A DNA stretch of 64,000 nucleotides, taken from the NCBI RefSeq assembly GCF_014297575.1, contig NZ_CP060412.1:2914001-2978000 (forward strand). Reading direction: 5' to 3'. The notes beneath the pieces were generated by a model, which was given only the letters and a program-made list of their open reading frames with translations, ran no database searches and had not been told where the DNA came from. The stretch's first letter is position 1. Each line of letters opens with the position of its first letter. The DNA comes from Dyella telluris (GTDB taxonomy: Bacteria > Pseudomonadota > Gammaproteobacteria > Xanthomonadales > Rhodanobacteraceae). This document shows positions 18,870-29,426 of this stretch, piece by piece. The translations under genes were made by a program, and so were the position numbers.

Positions 18870-21380
18870 ATGGAATTGCCACCGAAGGCGAATGCGCTTC
18901 GCCGCTTCATTCTTGTTGGCCTGTTGCTGGCCGTTTCGCCGCAGGTGCCGGCCGACCAGGCGCCCCGGGCGCCGGCCAGCGCGGTTGCCGGGGGCTATCT
19001 CACGCCGCCTGCGCCGCTGCAGGCACTGGTGGATGCGCCGCGACCGCCGCAGCTCTCGATCAGCCCGCACCGTGACCTGCTGGCACTGACCCAGACGCCG
19101 GCGTTGCCAGGCATCGATGTGGTGGCGCAGCCCGAACTGAAGCTGGCCGGCCTGCGCATCAACCCGCGCACCTACGCGCAGAGCCGGTTCGTGTTCGGCA
19201 CCGACCTGTGGCTGATGGACGTGGGCACGGGCAAGGAGATCCGCCTGACCGGTCTGCCAAAGCCCTTGTCCATTGCCACCTCGGCGTGGTCGCCGGACCA
19301 GCGTTACCTGGCTTTCAACCAGGTCGATGCGCGTGCAGGCACCAACGAGTTGTGGATCGTGGACGTGGCCGCGCGCTCGGCCCGCCGCCTGATCTCGCTG
19401 CCGCTCAATACGGTGGCCGGCCGCGGCTATCGCTGGATGCCTGACGGCAAGCAGCTGCTGGTACAGCTGCAGCCACAGGGGCAGGGCGCCGCGCCCGTGG
19501 CCAGCATCATCCCCACCGGTCCGGACACACAGCAGACGCAGGCCGGCGCTGGCGTCAAGGCGATCCGCACCTATCAGGACATGCTGCGCAACGAAGACGA
19601 CGCGAAGCTGTTCGAGTACTACCTGCGCTCGCAATCGGCGCTGGTGGATCTGGATGGCAAGGTCACGCCGCTCGGCGAACCCGCGCTGACCACATCGATC
19701 GAGCCCTCGCCGGATGGCCGTTATCTGCTGCGCCAGCGCGTGGAGCGTCCGTTCTCTTACCTGGTGCCGGTGGACAGCTTCCCGCAGCGCATCGAAGTGC
19801 TTGACCGCGACGGCAAGCTGGTCAGGGAAATCGCGCACCTGCCGCTGGTAGAAGGCCTGCCCACGGGCAATGACGCCGTGCCCACCGGTGTGCGCGATAT
19901 CGACTGGCGCGCCGATGCGCCGGCCACGCTGGTGTGGGCCGAGGCGCAGGATGGCGGCGACCCCGCGCGCAAGGCGGACATCCGTGACATCGTGCAAATG
20001 CAGGCCGCACCGTTCGACCAGGCGCCCGTGACGCTGGCCAGGCTGGGCAGCCGCTATGCCGGCGCCTATTGGGCCAACGGCAGCCTGGCGCTGGTGGACG
20101 AATTCTGGTGGAAGACCCGTCACGTGAAGGAGTGGCGCGTGTCGCCCGACCAGCCTGCGCAGGCACCGGTGCTGGTGCGCGAAGGCTCGTCCGAAGATCG
20201 CTACCGCGATCCCGGCAAGCCGGCGACCATGCCGGACGAACACGGTGAATCGCGCCTCGTCGTCACCGCTGACGGCCAGAGCATTTACCGCCTCGGCCAG
20301 GGTGCATCGCCCGAAGGCGACCGTCCGTTCATCGATCGCGTGAACCTGGTTTCCGGGCAGAGCACGCGCTTGTTCCAGTCGAAAGCACCGTACTTCGAAG
20401 ATCCGCACGTGCTGCTGGACGCGGAAGGCAAGCGCGCGCTGATCTCGCGTGAATCGCCCAACGAGCCGACCAACTACTACGTGCGCGACCTGGCTGCCGA
20501 CGGCAAGCTGCGCGAACTCACGCACTTTCCGAATCCGCTGCCCCAGCTGAAGGGCGTGACCAAGGAGCAGATCCGCTACAAGCGCAAGGATGGCGTGGAA
20601 CTCACGGCCACGCTGTACCTGCCGCCCAACTACAACCCGAAGAAGGATGGCCCGCGCCCGATGCTGATGTGGGCGTACCCGGCCGAGTTCAAATCCGCCG
20701 ATGCGGCAGGGCAGGTGCGGGATTCTCCATATCGCTTCAACCGCATCAGCTACTGGGGCCCGCAGGCCTTCCTCACCATGGGTTACACGGTGCTGGACAA
20801 CTTCGCCGTGCCCATCGTGGGCGAGGGCAACAAGGAGCCCAACGACACGTATATCCCGCAGCTGGTCGCCAGTGCGGAAGCGGCGGTGGATGAAGTGGTG
20901 CGCCGTGGCGTCGCCGACCGCAACCGCATCGCGGTGGGCGGGCATTCCTACGGCGCCTTCATGACTGCCAACCTGCTCGCGCACACGCGCCTGTTCAAGG
21001 CCGGCATTGCGCGTAGCGGCGCCTACAACCGCACGCTGACCCCGTTCGGCTTCCAGTCGGAAGAGCGCAATTACTGGCAGGCTACCGACGTGTACAACGC
21101 CATGTCCCCGTTCAACTACGCCGGGGACATCAAGGACGCGTTGCTGATGATCCACGGTGAGCAGGACAACAACTCCGGCACGTTCCCGATCCAGAGCGAA
21201 CGCATGTACGCGGCCATCAAGGGCCTGGGTGGCACCGCGCGCCTGGTGCTGCTGCCGAACGAAGCGCACGCGTATCGCGCACGCGAGTCGATCATGCAGA
21301 TGCTCGCGGAGATGAATAGCTGGCTGGAGACTTACGTGAAGCAGGCCAAGCCAGCCGACAAGGCGGCAGTGACGCACTGA
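18870..21380 (+). CDS. S9 family serine peptidase, glutamyl-endopeptidase-like
   Basis: This is an 836-residue exported prolyl-oligopeptidase-type enzyme. ATG at 18870 follows AGGGGA by about 9 nt and starts a signal peptide (residues 1-30). A beta-propeller follows (about 70-540), then an alpha/beta hydrolase domain (about 560-836). The nucleophile is S693 in GGHSYGAFMTAN. The acid is probably the Asp of MIHGEQDNNSG and the base the His of NEAHAYR. The segments EFKSADAAGQVRDSPYRFN and SAEAAVDEVVRRGVA resemble plant chloroplast glutamyl endopeptidase, which suggests cleavage after glutamate rather than proline. It is divergent from ahcY. Confidence 0.88.
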   Translation: MELPPKANALRRFILVGLLLAVSPQVPADQAPRAPASAVAGGYLTPPAPLQALVDAPRPPQLSISPHRDLLALTQTPALPGIDVVAQPELKLAGLRINPRTYAQSRFVFGTDLWLMDVGTGKEIRLTGLPKPLSIATSAWSPDQRYLAFNQVDARAGTNELWIVDVAARSARRLISLPLNTVAGRGYRWMPDGKQLLVQLQPQGQGAAPVASIIPTGPDTQQTQAGAGVKAIRTYQDMLRNEDDAKLFEYYLRSQSALVDLDGKVTPLGEPALTTSIEPSPDGRYLLRQRVERPFSYLVPVDSFPQRIEVLDRDGKLVREIAHLPLVEGLPTGNDAVPTGVRDIDWRADAPATLVWAEAQDGGDPARKADIRDIVQMQAAPFDQAPVTLARLGSRYAGAYWANGSLALVDEFWWKTRHVKEWRVSPDQPAQAPVLVREGSSEDRYRDPGKPATMPDEHGESRLVVTADGQSIYRLGQGASPEGDRPFIDRVNLVSGQSTRLFQSKAPYFEDPHVLLDAEGKRALISRESPNEPTNYYVRDLAADGKLRELTHFPNPLPQLKGVTKEQIRYKRKDGVELTATLYLPPNYNPKKDGPRPMLMWAYPAEFKSADAAGQVRDSPYRFNRISYWGPQAFLTMGYTVLDNFAVPIVGEGNKEPNDTYIPQLVASAEAAVDEVVRRGVADRNRIAVGGHSYGAFMTANLLAHTRLFKAGIARSGAYNRTLTPFGFQSEERNYWQATDVYNAMSPFNYAGDIKDALLMIHGEQDNNSGTFPIQSERMYAAIKGLGGTARLVLLPNEAHAYRARESIMQMLAEMNSWLETYVKQAKPADKAAVTH

Positions 21381-21401
21381 TCGTCCGAAATAGTTGCAAA
21401 G

Positions 21402-21430
21402 GAAACGGGGCGCATAGGCGCCCCGTTTCT
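21402..21430 (+). terminator. Intrinsic terminator after the S9 peptidase
   Basis: AAACGGGGCGC (21403-21413) pairs perfectly with GCGCCCCGTTT (21418-21428) around ATAG. The tail is only moderately T-rich (CTTTCC). Confidence 0.75.
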
Positions 21431-21522
21431 TTCCGGGCTGACCGGATTGTTTTTGTGGCGGTGCACAAATCCGTGTCGCTTGGGGTAGTCTTGGACGTCC
21501 AGACATCCGCAACGTGGCATCG

Positions 21523-24228
21523 ATGAACCAGCACCGCAGTCCTGAGTTCGCCCCGCACGACGCGCCCCTGCGCGAAGACGTCCGCCGCCTCGGCACCCTG
21601 GTCGGCACCATGCTGGCCGAGCAGATTTCCCCCGCCTTCCTCGACGAAGTGGAGCGCATCCGTACCGCCGCCATCGAACGTCGCGTGGACGAGGCGCCGC
21701 TGAACACGCTGTCCGGCTTGCTTACCGGGCTGGAAACCGACAAGGCGGAGTCGCTGGCCCGCGCCTTTGCCACGTACTTCCAGGCGGTGAACATCGCCGA
21801 ACGCATCCATCGCATCCGTCGTCGCCGCGACTACCAGCGCGAAGGCGGGGCGCCGCAGCCCGAATCCCTGCTCGATGTGCTCACGCGCCTGAAGGCGCAG
21901 GGCGTGGAAGCGGGCGAACTGATCGAGTGGCTGGAACGGTTGCAGGTGGAACCGGTTTTCACTGCGCATCCCACCGAAGCCGTGCGTCGTTCTCTGCTGG
22001 AGAAGGAACAGTCCATCGTACGGGCGCTGGTCGATAACTTCGATCCCACACGCACACCGCAGGAGCGCAAGGAAGACGACGATCGCATCTTCATGGCGCT
22101 CAGCTCGGGCTGGCAGACGGCCGAAGCCTCGGCGGTGAGCCCCACCGTGCAGGACGAGCATCATCATGTCGGCTTCTATCTCGCCAACCCCATCTATCGC
22201 ATCGTTCCTGCAGTCTACGAGTCGTTGGCCGATGCTCTGCAGACGGTCTATGGCGTGGCCGTGCCCATTCCGCGCCTGCTGAGCTTCGCCACCTGGGTGG
22301 GGGGCGACATGGATGGCAACCCCAACGTCGGTGCCGCCACCATCGCAGCGAGCCTGTCCACGCAGCGCGCGCATGTGCTGGAACATTACATGGAGGACAT
22401 CGCCGGTCTCGCGCGCCTGCTGAGCCAGACGGAAGATCGCGTGCCGGTCGGCAGCGACCTGGCCAACCGCCTGTTCGACTATCGCGTGCGATTCCCGGAG
22501 GCCGCGGCCAAGGTGCGGCCGCGCCACGCCGACATGCCGTACCGCAGCCTGCTCACCATCATCCGCGCGCGGCTGGAGGCAACGCATGACGACGACCATC
22601 CGGAAGGCTACGCGTCGGTCGACGCGTTGCTGGATGACTTGCACCTGATCGCCGCCAGCCTGATCGATCATCGTGGACTGCACGCCGGCGCGTACGCGGT
22701 ACGGCGCCTGATCTGGCGCGTGCGCACATTCGGATTCCACCTGGCGCGCCTGGACGTGCGGCAGGATTCGCGCGTGCATGACGACGCTTTGTCCCAGTTG
22801 CTCGACGATGCGGAGTGGTCCACGCGCGACTCCCCGGAACGCGCCGAGCGCCTGCGCGCCTTCGCGGGCGGCCAGCAGACGCTGCCGGAAAGCGACGGTG
22901 AGGCGGCCGTTTCCCTGCATGACGTGTTCGCCACCTTGCGGGATGCACGCACTCGCTACGGTGCCGAAGCGCTGGGGTTGTACATCATCAGCATGGCGCG
23001 TTCCGCCGCGGACGTGCTCGCCGTGCTGGCGCTCGCGCGCCACGGCGGGTTGGTGGACGAGGGGCGCGTTCCGCTGGACGTGGCGCCGCTGTTCGAAACC
23101 GTGGACGACCTGGCCAATGCGCCCGCCACGCTCCGGGCGTTGCTGGACGACCCGGTGTACCGCGAGCATCTTGCCTCGCGCGGCAACCGTCAGTGGGTCA
23201 TGCTGGGCTATTCCGACAGCGGCAAGGACGGTGGCACGCTGGCGTCGCGCTGGGGGCTGCAGCGCGCCCAGGTGGAACTGCTGGAAGTGGCGGACCAGGC
23301 GGGTATCCGGTTGTCGTTCTTCCATGGTCGTGGTGGCTCGGCCAGTCGCGGCGGCTCGCGCATCACGCCCGCACTCATGTCATCACCGCGCGGTTCGGTG
23401 GCTGGCGTACTGCGCGTGACCGAGCAGGGTGAGGTGATCCACCGCAAGTACGGCATCCGCGCACTCGCCTTGCGGAACCTGGAGCAGACCATCGGCGCCG
23501 TGTTGCGCGCGTCGCTGCGTCCGCGCACGCATGAGCCGCGCGAGGACGAGTGGCGCGATCGCATGAGCCGCCTGGCGGCGCGCAGTCGCGAGCACTACCG
23601 GGCCTTCGTCGATCGCGAGGGCTTCGTCGATTACTTCCGCTCGGCCACGCCCATCGACGTGATCGAGCGCATGACGCTGGGCTCACGGCCGTCGCGCCGG
23701 CGCAGCATGCGCGGCGTGCAGGATCTGCGCGCCATCCCCTGGGTGTTTGCCTGGACGCAGTGCCGTTCGATCCTGCCGGGCTGGTACGGGTTGGGCAGCG
23801 CGCTCGAGTACGGTGTAAGCGAGTACGGCGAAGCGGCGATGTCGGAGATGGCTTATGACTGGCCGTTCTTCGCCAACATGCTGGACGACGTGTCGATGGT
23901 GTTGGCCAAGTGTGATCTAGGCATCGCCGAGGCGTTCTCCACCTTGGCCGGACCGCTGCACGAACCCTTCTTCGGCCTGATCCGCGAGGAATTCGCCCGC
24001 ACGCGCCATTGGCTGATGCGCCTGAAGCAAAACGACACGCTGTTGCAGAACGCGCCGCGGCTGGCGACGTCCATTGACCTGCGCAACCCCTACGTCGACC
24101 CGATGAGCCTGTTGCAGGTGGATCTGCTCAAGCGCTGGCGCGGGGGCGGGGAGAGCGACGATGCGCTGCTCACGGCGCTGGTGGCGTGCGTGAATGGTGT
24201 GTCTCAGGGGCTGCAGAATACGGGTTGA
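21523..24228 (+). CDS. ppc: Phosphoenolpyruvate carboxylase
   Basis: This 901-residue anaplerotic enzyme adds bicarbonate to PEP to make oxaloacetate. The first catalytic motif [14 protein letters not shown] lies near residues 144-157 (catalytic His about 149). The second is the lysine motif [17 protein letters not shown] near 563-579. [13 protein letters not shown] follows near 605. The C-terminal QNTG is invariant in the family. I prefer ATG at 21523 (MNQHRS) to an in-frame GTG 9 nt earlier. It is a single gene, flanked by a terminator upstream and a repeat downstream. Confidence 0.97.
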   Translation: MNQHRSPEFAPHDAPLREDVRRLGTLVGTMLAEQISPAFLDEVERIRTAAIERRVDEAPLNTLSGLLTGLETDKAESLARAFATYFQAVNIAERIHRIRRRRDYQREGGAPQPESLLDVLTRLKAQGVEAGELIEWLERLQVEPVFTAHPTEAVRRSLLEKEQSIVRALVDNFDPTRTPQERKEDDDRIFMALSSGWQTAEASAVSPTVQDEHHHVGFYLANPIYRIVPAVYESLADALQTVYGVAVPIPRLLSFATWVGGDMDGNPNVGAATIAASLSTQRAHVLEHYMEDIAGLARLLSQTEDRVPVGSDLANRLFDYRVRFPEAAAKVRPRHADMPYRSLLTIIRARLEATHDDDHPEGYASVDALLDDLHLIAASLIDHRGLHAGAYAVRRLIWRVRTFGFHLARLDVRQDSRVHDDALSQLLDDAEWSTRDSPERAERLRAFAGGQQTLPESDGEAAVSLHDVFATLRDARTRYGAEALGLYIISMARSAADVLAVLALARHGGLVDEGRVPLDVAPLFETVDDLANAPATLRALLDDPVYREHLASRGNRQWVMLGYSDSGKDGGTLASRWGLQRAQVELLEVADQAGIRLSFFHGRGGSASRGGSRITPALMSSPRGSVAGVLRVTEQGEVIHRKYGIRALALRNLEQTIGAVLRASLRPRTHEPREDEWRDRMSRLAARSREHYRAFVDREGFVDYFRSATPIDVIERMTLGSRPSRRRSMRGVQDLRAIPWVFAWTQCRSILPGWYGLGSALEYGVSEYGEAAMSEMAYDWPFFANMLDDVSMVLAKCDLGIAEAFSTLAGPLHEPFFGLIREEFARTRHWLMRLKQNDTLLQNAPRLATSIDLRNPYVDPMSLLQVDLLKRWRGGGESDDALLTALVACVNGVSQGLQNTG

Positions 24229-24235
24229 GGTGAGG

Positions 24236-24307
24236 CCAGTCGCGCACAGGGTGCGCTCCCACAGTGAATGTTGCCTCATTGTAGGAGCGCACCCTGTGCG
24301 CGACTGG
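24236..24307. repeat. GTAG/REP-type inverted repeat, copy 2
   Basis: Arms 24236-24263 and 24280-24307 are reverse complements with one mismatch, around 16 nt. The unit is TGTAGGAGCGCAC + CCT + GTGCGCGAC, a loop variant of copy 1. It separates convergent ppc and uup and may also terminate them. Confidence 0.9.
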
Positions 24308-24321
24308 ACCCGCCTCAGAAC

Positions 24322-26190
24322 TCAGGCATCCAGCTCCGACCACCGGGCATAGGCCGTATCCAGCTCGGCCTGCAGCTTTGCCACGGCGTCGTTTGCCTTC
24401 ATCACCGCCGCGTTGTCCTGCTTGTAGAAATCAGGATCATTCATTGCTTCGGTACGCGCGGCGATGTCCGCTTCCAGTGCTTCGATGCGGCCGGGCAGCT
24501 GCTCCAGTTCGCGGGCGTCCTTGTAGCTGAGCTTGCGCTTCGGCTCGGCGGCGGCTGCAGGCGTCGCCGCCGGAGCCGACGTGCCCTTGGTTTCAGCTGG
24601 CCTGGACGCGGACGGCGCGGGACGCTGGCGCAGCCAGTCGCTGTAACCGCCCACGTACTCGCCGATGCTGCCGTGGCCTTCCAGCACCAGCGTGCTCGAC
24701 ACCACGTTGTCGAGGAACTCGCGGTCGTGCGACACCAGCAGCAAGGTGCCCTGATATTCGGTGAGCAGCTCTTCCAGCAGCTCCAGTGTTTCGACGTCCA
24801 GATCGTTGGTCGGTTCGTCCATCACCAGCAGGTTGGATGGCTGCGCGAACAGCTTGGCCAGCAGCAGGCGATTGCGTTCGCCGCCGGACAGTCGCGTGAT
24901 CGGTGCGCGCGCACGCTCGGGTGAGAACAGGAAGTCCTGCAGGTAGCCGATGATGTGTTTGCGCGTGCCGTTGAGCTCGATGTACTCGCGGCCTTCGGCC
25001 ACGTTGTCCAGCGCGTTGAGTGCGTTGTTGAGCTGCACGCGATGCTGGTCGAAGTAGGCGATCTGGATGCCGGTGCCCAGGGTGGCGTGCCCGCGTTCGG
25101 GCTTGAGCTCACCCAGCATGATCTTCAACAGCGTGCTCTTGCCGGCGCCGTTCGGTCCGATGATGCCGACGCGGTCACCGCGCATGATGGTGGTGCTCAG
25201 GTTGTCGATCAGCACGCGTCCGCCGTAGCCCTGGTGGACGTGCTCCAGGTCGATCACCTTCTTGCCCGAGGCCTGTGCATTGGCCAGCGTCATCTTCACG
25301 TTGCCGGAAAGATTGCGGCGCTCGCTGCGTTCCACGCGCAGCGCCTTGAGCGCGCGCACGCGGCCCTCGTTGCGCGTGCGGCGGGCCTTGATGCCCTGGC
25401 GGATCCACACTTCTTCCTGCGCCAGCTTCTTGTCGAACAGTGCGTTGGCTTGCGCTTCGGCATGCAGGCGTTCTTCGCGACGACGCAGGTAGTTGTCGTA
25501 GTCGCCCGGCCAGTCGGTGAGCTGGCCGCGATCGATTTCCACGATGCGCGTGGCGAGCGCGCGCAGGAAGCTTCGGTCATGCGTGATGAAGATGATGCTG
25601 CCTTCGAACTGGCGCAGGAAGTTTTCCAGCCAGCCGATGGCTTCGATGTCGAGGTGGTTGGTGGGTTCGTCGAGCAGCAGCACGTCGGGCTTGCGCACCA
25701 GTGCCTGCGCCAGCAGTACGCGACGCTTCATGCCGCCGGAAAGCGCGGAAAAATCGGTGTCGCCCGGCAACTCGAGGCGGGTCAGCACGTCGGTGACGCG
25801 ACGATCGAGATCCCAGCCGTGTTGCGCTTCGATCTGCGTCTGCACGTCGCCGAGTGCATCCATGTCGCCTTCGGCAAGCAGGTGGTGATAGCGCGCGAGC
25901 AACTGGCCAAGATCACCCAGGCCTTGCGCGACGACGTCGAACACGCTGCCGGCGGTGTCCTGCGGAACCTCCTGCGCCATGCGCGCGACGACGATGCCGC
26001 TCTGTACGCGCACTTCGCCGTCGTCGGCGTGTAGCTCGCCGGCGATGAGCTTCATCAGGGTGGATTTGCCTTCGCCATTTCGACCGACGATGCACACGCG
26101 CTCGTTCGCCTCGATGGAGAGGTCGACGTGTTCGAGCAGGAGAGGGCCGCCGATGCTGAAGTCGACGCGCTGTAGTTGGATAAGAGACAT
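24322..26190 (-). CDS. uup: ABC-F family ATPase Uup
   Basis: This 622-residue cytoplasmic protein has two ABC domains and no membrane part. Walker A motifs are GRNGEGKST (36-44) and GPNGAGKST near 345; signatures are LSGGMKRR and LSGGERNR. The linker between domains is the charged ABC-F type. Residues about 550-622 form the C-terminal coiled coil (ELEQLPGRIEALEADIAART) that marks Uup and binds DNA or ribosomes. ABC-F proteins act on the ribosome, and Uup has also been tied to transposon precise excision. It ends at a REP element. Confidence 0.9.
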   Translation of the reverse strand: MSLIQLQRVDFSIGGPLLLEHVDLSIEANERVCIVGRNGEGKSTLMKLIAGELHADDGEVRVQSGIVVARMAQEVPQDTAGSVFDVVAQGLGDLGQLLARYHHLLAEGDMDALGDVQTQIEAQHGWDLDRRVTDVLTRLELPGDTDFSALSGGMKRRVLLAQALVRKPDVLLLDEPTNHLDIEAIGWLENFLRQFEGSIIFITHDRSFLRALATRIVEIDRGQLTDWPGDYDNYLRRREERLHAEAQANALFDKKLAQEEVWIRQGIKARRTRNEGRVRALKALRVERSERRNLSGNVKMTLANAQASGKKVIDLEHVHQGYGGRVLIDNLSTTIMRGDRVGIIGPNGAGKSTLLKIMLGELKPERGHATLGTGIQIAYFDQHRVQLNNALNALDNVAEGREYIELNGTRKHIIGYLQDFLFSPERARAPITRLSGGERNRLLLAKLFAQPSNLLVMDEPTNDLDVETLELLEELLTEYQGTLLLVSHDREFLDNVVSSTLVLEGHGSIGEYVGGYSDWLRQRPAPSASRPAETKGTSAPAATPAAAAEPKRKLSYKDARELEQLPGRIEALEADIAARTEAMNDPDFYKQDNAAVMKANDAVAKLQAELDTAYARWSELDA

Positions 26191-26404
26191 CCGCCCATTT
26201 TAGGCGATGTGTCGCCCGCGCCTATCCGGCTGGCGTTCGATTCAAAGAATCGGTGGCACCGCCGATAGGCTGGTGTGGGGCTGTGCGCCAGTCGGCAAGA
26301 TGTGGAAGGGATGAGGCAAGGTCGTTGCTTTTTCAGACAAAAAAGCGGCGACTTTCAGAAAAAATGTCTTTTCCCCTACGTCGTTTGAGGGCACACTCGC
26401 TTGA

Positions 26405-26491
26405 AACGTAGACAAAGCTTTCACAGTGAAATTTACGTTACGACGACGCCTCAGGCGTCGTTTTCGTTTTATCGTCCATGGAAACATGGAC
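26405..26491. other. AT-rich intergenic stretch with nested inverted repeats
   Basis: The 403-nt gap 26191-26593 holds no gene I can support and is clearly more AT-rich than its surroundings from about 26320 to 26520. Within it AACGTA (26405-26410) and TACGTT (26434-26439) enclose the palindrome TTTCAC-A-GTGAAA (26419-26431). A terminator-like hairpin follows, then GTCCATG-GAAA-CATGGAC (26474-26491), a 7-bp hairpin with a GNRA loop. This may be a small RNA or a structured leader for the carboxypeptidase gene. I find no clear promoter. Confidence 0.45.
26443..26470 (+). terminator. Terminator-like hairpin inside the uup-carboxypeptidase gap
   Basis: ACGACGCC (26443-26450) and GGCGTCGT (26454-26461) pair perfectly around TCA, followed by TTTCGTTTT. 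No plus-strand gene lies before it, so it implies a non-coding transcript or attenuation. Confidence 0.65.
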
Positions 26492-26593
26492 TTATGCGAT
26501 CTAATTCAAGTATTGTCTGGGCCTGTGGCGGTGGCGTTGCAGTTCAGGGTTTGTAACGCCGGATAAAGCGGCAGCGGAAGCGAGGAAACTGGG

Positions 26594-27700
26594 GTGGCCA
26601 TCAAGTCCAACACGCCGGCCAGGGCAGCAACCTGGCGCCAGGGCCTGCTCGCCTTGCTGGTGAGCGTCGCGGGCGGTTTCGCCAGCCTCGCGCACGCCGG
26701 CGACGCTGCCATCGTCATCAACGAAACCGATGGCCAGGTCATCACGGCGGTCAACGCGGATGAGCCCAATCACCCGGCCTCCCTGGCCAAGATGATGACG
26801 CTGTACCTCGCCTTCCAGGCGGTGCAGAACGGCACGCTGAAGATGGACCAGGAACTGCCCGTGTCTTCGTGGGCCGCATCCAAGGCACCGACCAAGCTCG
26901 ATCTGCGCAACGGCCAGACCATTTCGGTGGAAGACTGCGTGCTCGGCATGATCACCAAGTCGGCCAACGATGCCGCCACCGTGATGGCCGAAGGTCTCGG
27001 CGGCAACGAGAGCCACTTCGTCGAGATGATGAATGCCCAGGCTCAGCTGCTGGGCATGAGCAACACCCGCTTCGCCAACGCGTCGGGCCTGCCCGACCCG
27101 TCGGACACCACCACGGCCCGCGACATGAGCAAGCTGGCCATGGCGCTGTACCACGACTTCCCGCAGTACTCGCACTACTTCGCCACCAAGGACTTCACGT
27201 TCCGCGGTCGCCTGGTGCGCGGTCACAACAACCTGATGGACAAGTATCCCGGCATGGACGGCCTGAAGACCGGCTTCACCAATGCCGCGGGCTTCAATCT
27301 GGCCTCCACCGCCGTGAAGGATGGCCGCCGCCTGTTCTCCGTGGTGATGGGCGGTCGTACCGCCGCCACGCGCGACCGGCTGATGGCTCGCCTGCTCGAC
27401 GACGGTTTCGAGAATCAGGAAACCCCGGCCGAGCTGGTCGCCCAGGCTGGCGAAGCTCCGGCATCCACCGCCAAGGGCCGCCGTTCGGCCAAGGCCGCGA
27501 CCGCCGTGGCCGATGCCTCGACCGGTTCGCGTCGCCACCATCGTCGCTCGTCGAAGACGGAAGCCGTTGCCAGCGCCACGGCGTCGTGCTCGAAGAAGAA
27601 GAAGGGCAGCACCTGCCCGGCCACCGCCACGCGCAGCAGCAAGACGGCGTCGGCCGCGGGTCAGAAGGTAGCCTCGGCGGCGAAGTCGCCGGACAAGTGA
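26594..27700 (+). CDS. D-alanyl-D-alanine carboxypeptidase (S11) with basic C-terminal tail
   Basis: This 368-residue periplasmic penicillin-binding protein trims peptidoglycan stem peptides. The GTG start at 26594 follows GAGGA by 7 nt; a signal peptide ends near residue 35 (LAHAG). The three catalytic motifs are S63-L-A-K66, S123-A-N125 and K225-T-G227. The protein lacks the usual PBP5 beta domain and membrane-binding helix. It continues instead (about 285-368) as a low-complexity tail rich in Ala, Ser, Lys and Arg, with RRHHRRSSK, a KKKK cluster and two cysteines. The domain plan is closest to PBP7 (PbpG)-type enzymes. Confidence 0.9.
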   Translation: MAIKSNTPARAATWRQGLLALLVSVAGGFASLAHAGDAAIVINETDGQVITAVNADEPNHPASLAKMMTLYLAFQAVQNGTLKMDQELPVSSWAASKAPTKLDLRNGQTISVEDCVLGMITKSANDAATVMAEGLGGNESHFVEMMNAQAQLLGMSNTRFANASGLPDPSDTTTARDMSKLAMALYHDFPQYSHYFATKDFTFRGRLVRGHNNLMDKYPGMDGLKTGFTNAAGFNLASTAVKDGRRLFSVVMGGRTAATRDRLMARLLDDGFENQETPAELVAQAGEAPASTAKGRRSAKAATAVADASTGSRRHHRRSSKTEAVASATASCSKKKKGSTCPATATRSSKTASAAGQKVASAAKSPDK

Positions 27701-27725
27701 GCTCGCCTCGCGAATGAACGACAGG

Positions 27726-27751
27726 ACGGGCCGCGCAAGCGGCCCGTTTTT
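27726..27751 (+). terminator. Intrinsic terminator after the carboxypeptidase gene
   Basis: ACGGGCCGC (27726-27734) pairs with GCGGCCCGT (27739-27747) around GCAA, with TTTTT following. Confidence 0.92.
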
Positions 27752-27760
27752 GTTGGTGCC

Positions 27761-27866
27761 TGTAGGAGCGCACCCTGTGCGCGACCGCGGCGCGGCGGTG
27801 TACCGCCATCCTGATCGCCGCCCGGGTGGGCATGGCCCTGCATGTGTCGCGCACAGGGTGCGCTCA
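27761..27866. repeat. GTAG/REP-type repeat pair, copy 3
   Basis: A unit TGTAGGAGCGCAC + CCT + GTGCGCGAC at 27761-27785 faces a decayed inverse copy at 27846-27866 (GTCGCGCAC + AGG + GTGCGCTC). About 60 nt separate them, longer than in copies 1 and 2. Confidence 0.85.
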
Positions 27867-27900
27867 TCCATGAGATGGATAGCCTGCCGCGACCCATAAA

Positions 27901-27925
27901 AAAGGGCCGCTTTCGCGGCCCTTTT
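27901..27925. terminator. Intrinsic terminator for metK (bidirectional)
   Basis: GGGCCGC (27904-27910) pairs with GCGGCCC (27915-27921) around TTTC. Runs of A on the left and T on the right flank it. Confidence 0.9.
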
Positions 27926-27947
27926 TCATCACTGCAGCAAGCGGGGC

Positions 27948-29147
<1,200 letters not shown>

Positions 29148-29426
29148 CGCGGGTTATATCCTTCCTTACGGATAAAGAGATAAATGGGGGTGGCGCATGA
29201 TACACGGCCTACCCTCGGTTTGCAGCCTCAGCATGGGGTCGACATATGACGATTTCATGCCGATTCAGCCATTTGGACGGCTTTGCGGCTGGTTTCCCGG
29301 GGCCGTTCCGGGAACGCCGAAACCGCCCAAAAGGCGGTCTGGCAAGCCATCAGGATACCCCAAGGGTGTCGCACGGGCTCGCGCGGGACACCCGACGGGC
29401 CCGCTGACGAGGCCCGCACCGGCGCC

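Noticed and set aside
18846..21815. 989-codon open frame on the minus strand opposite the S9 peptidase and the start of ppc
   Set aside because: It mirrors two genes with clear families and catalytic motifs. Its translation is low-complexity (Arg/His/Gln/Ala-rich) with no domain; long antisense frames are expected in high-GC DNA.
21292..23325. 677-codon minus-strand frame opposite ppc
   Set aside because: Shadow of the PEP carboxylase coding strand.
26242..26487. 81-codon minus-strand frame in the AT-rich gap
   Set aside because: No ribosome site or homology that I recognise, and it covers the inverted repeats and terminator.
29148..29215. Possible SAM riboswitch before metK
   Set aside because: Only a short TATCC/GGATA inverted repeat and an AAGGAAGG segment are present; no SAM-I, SAM-II or SAM-IV pattern fits.
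29148..29426. Plus-strand frame 29197-29520 and inverted repeats (for example GGGTGTC/GACACCC near 29364-29393) in the metK to BBE-oxidase gap
   Set aside because: The frame extends antisense into the oxidase gene and has a Pro/Arg-rich translation. The repeats have no T tract and I could not assign a role, so I treat this as non-coding.
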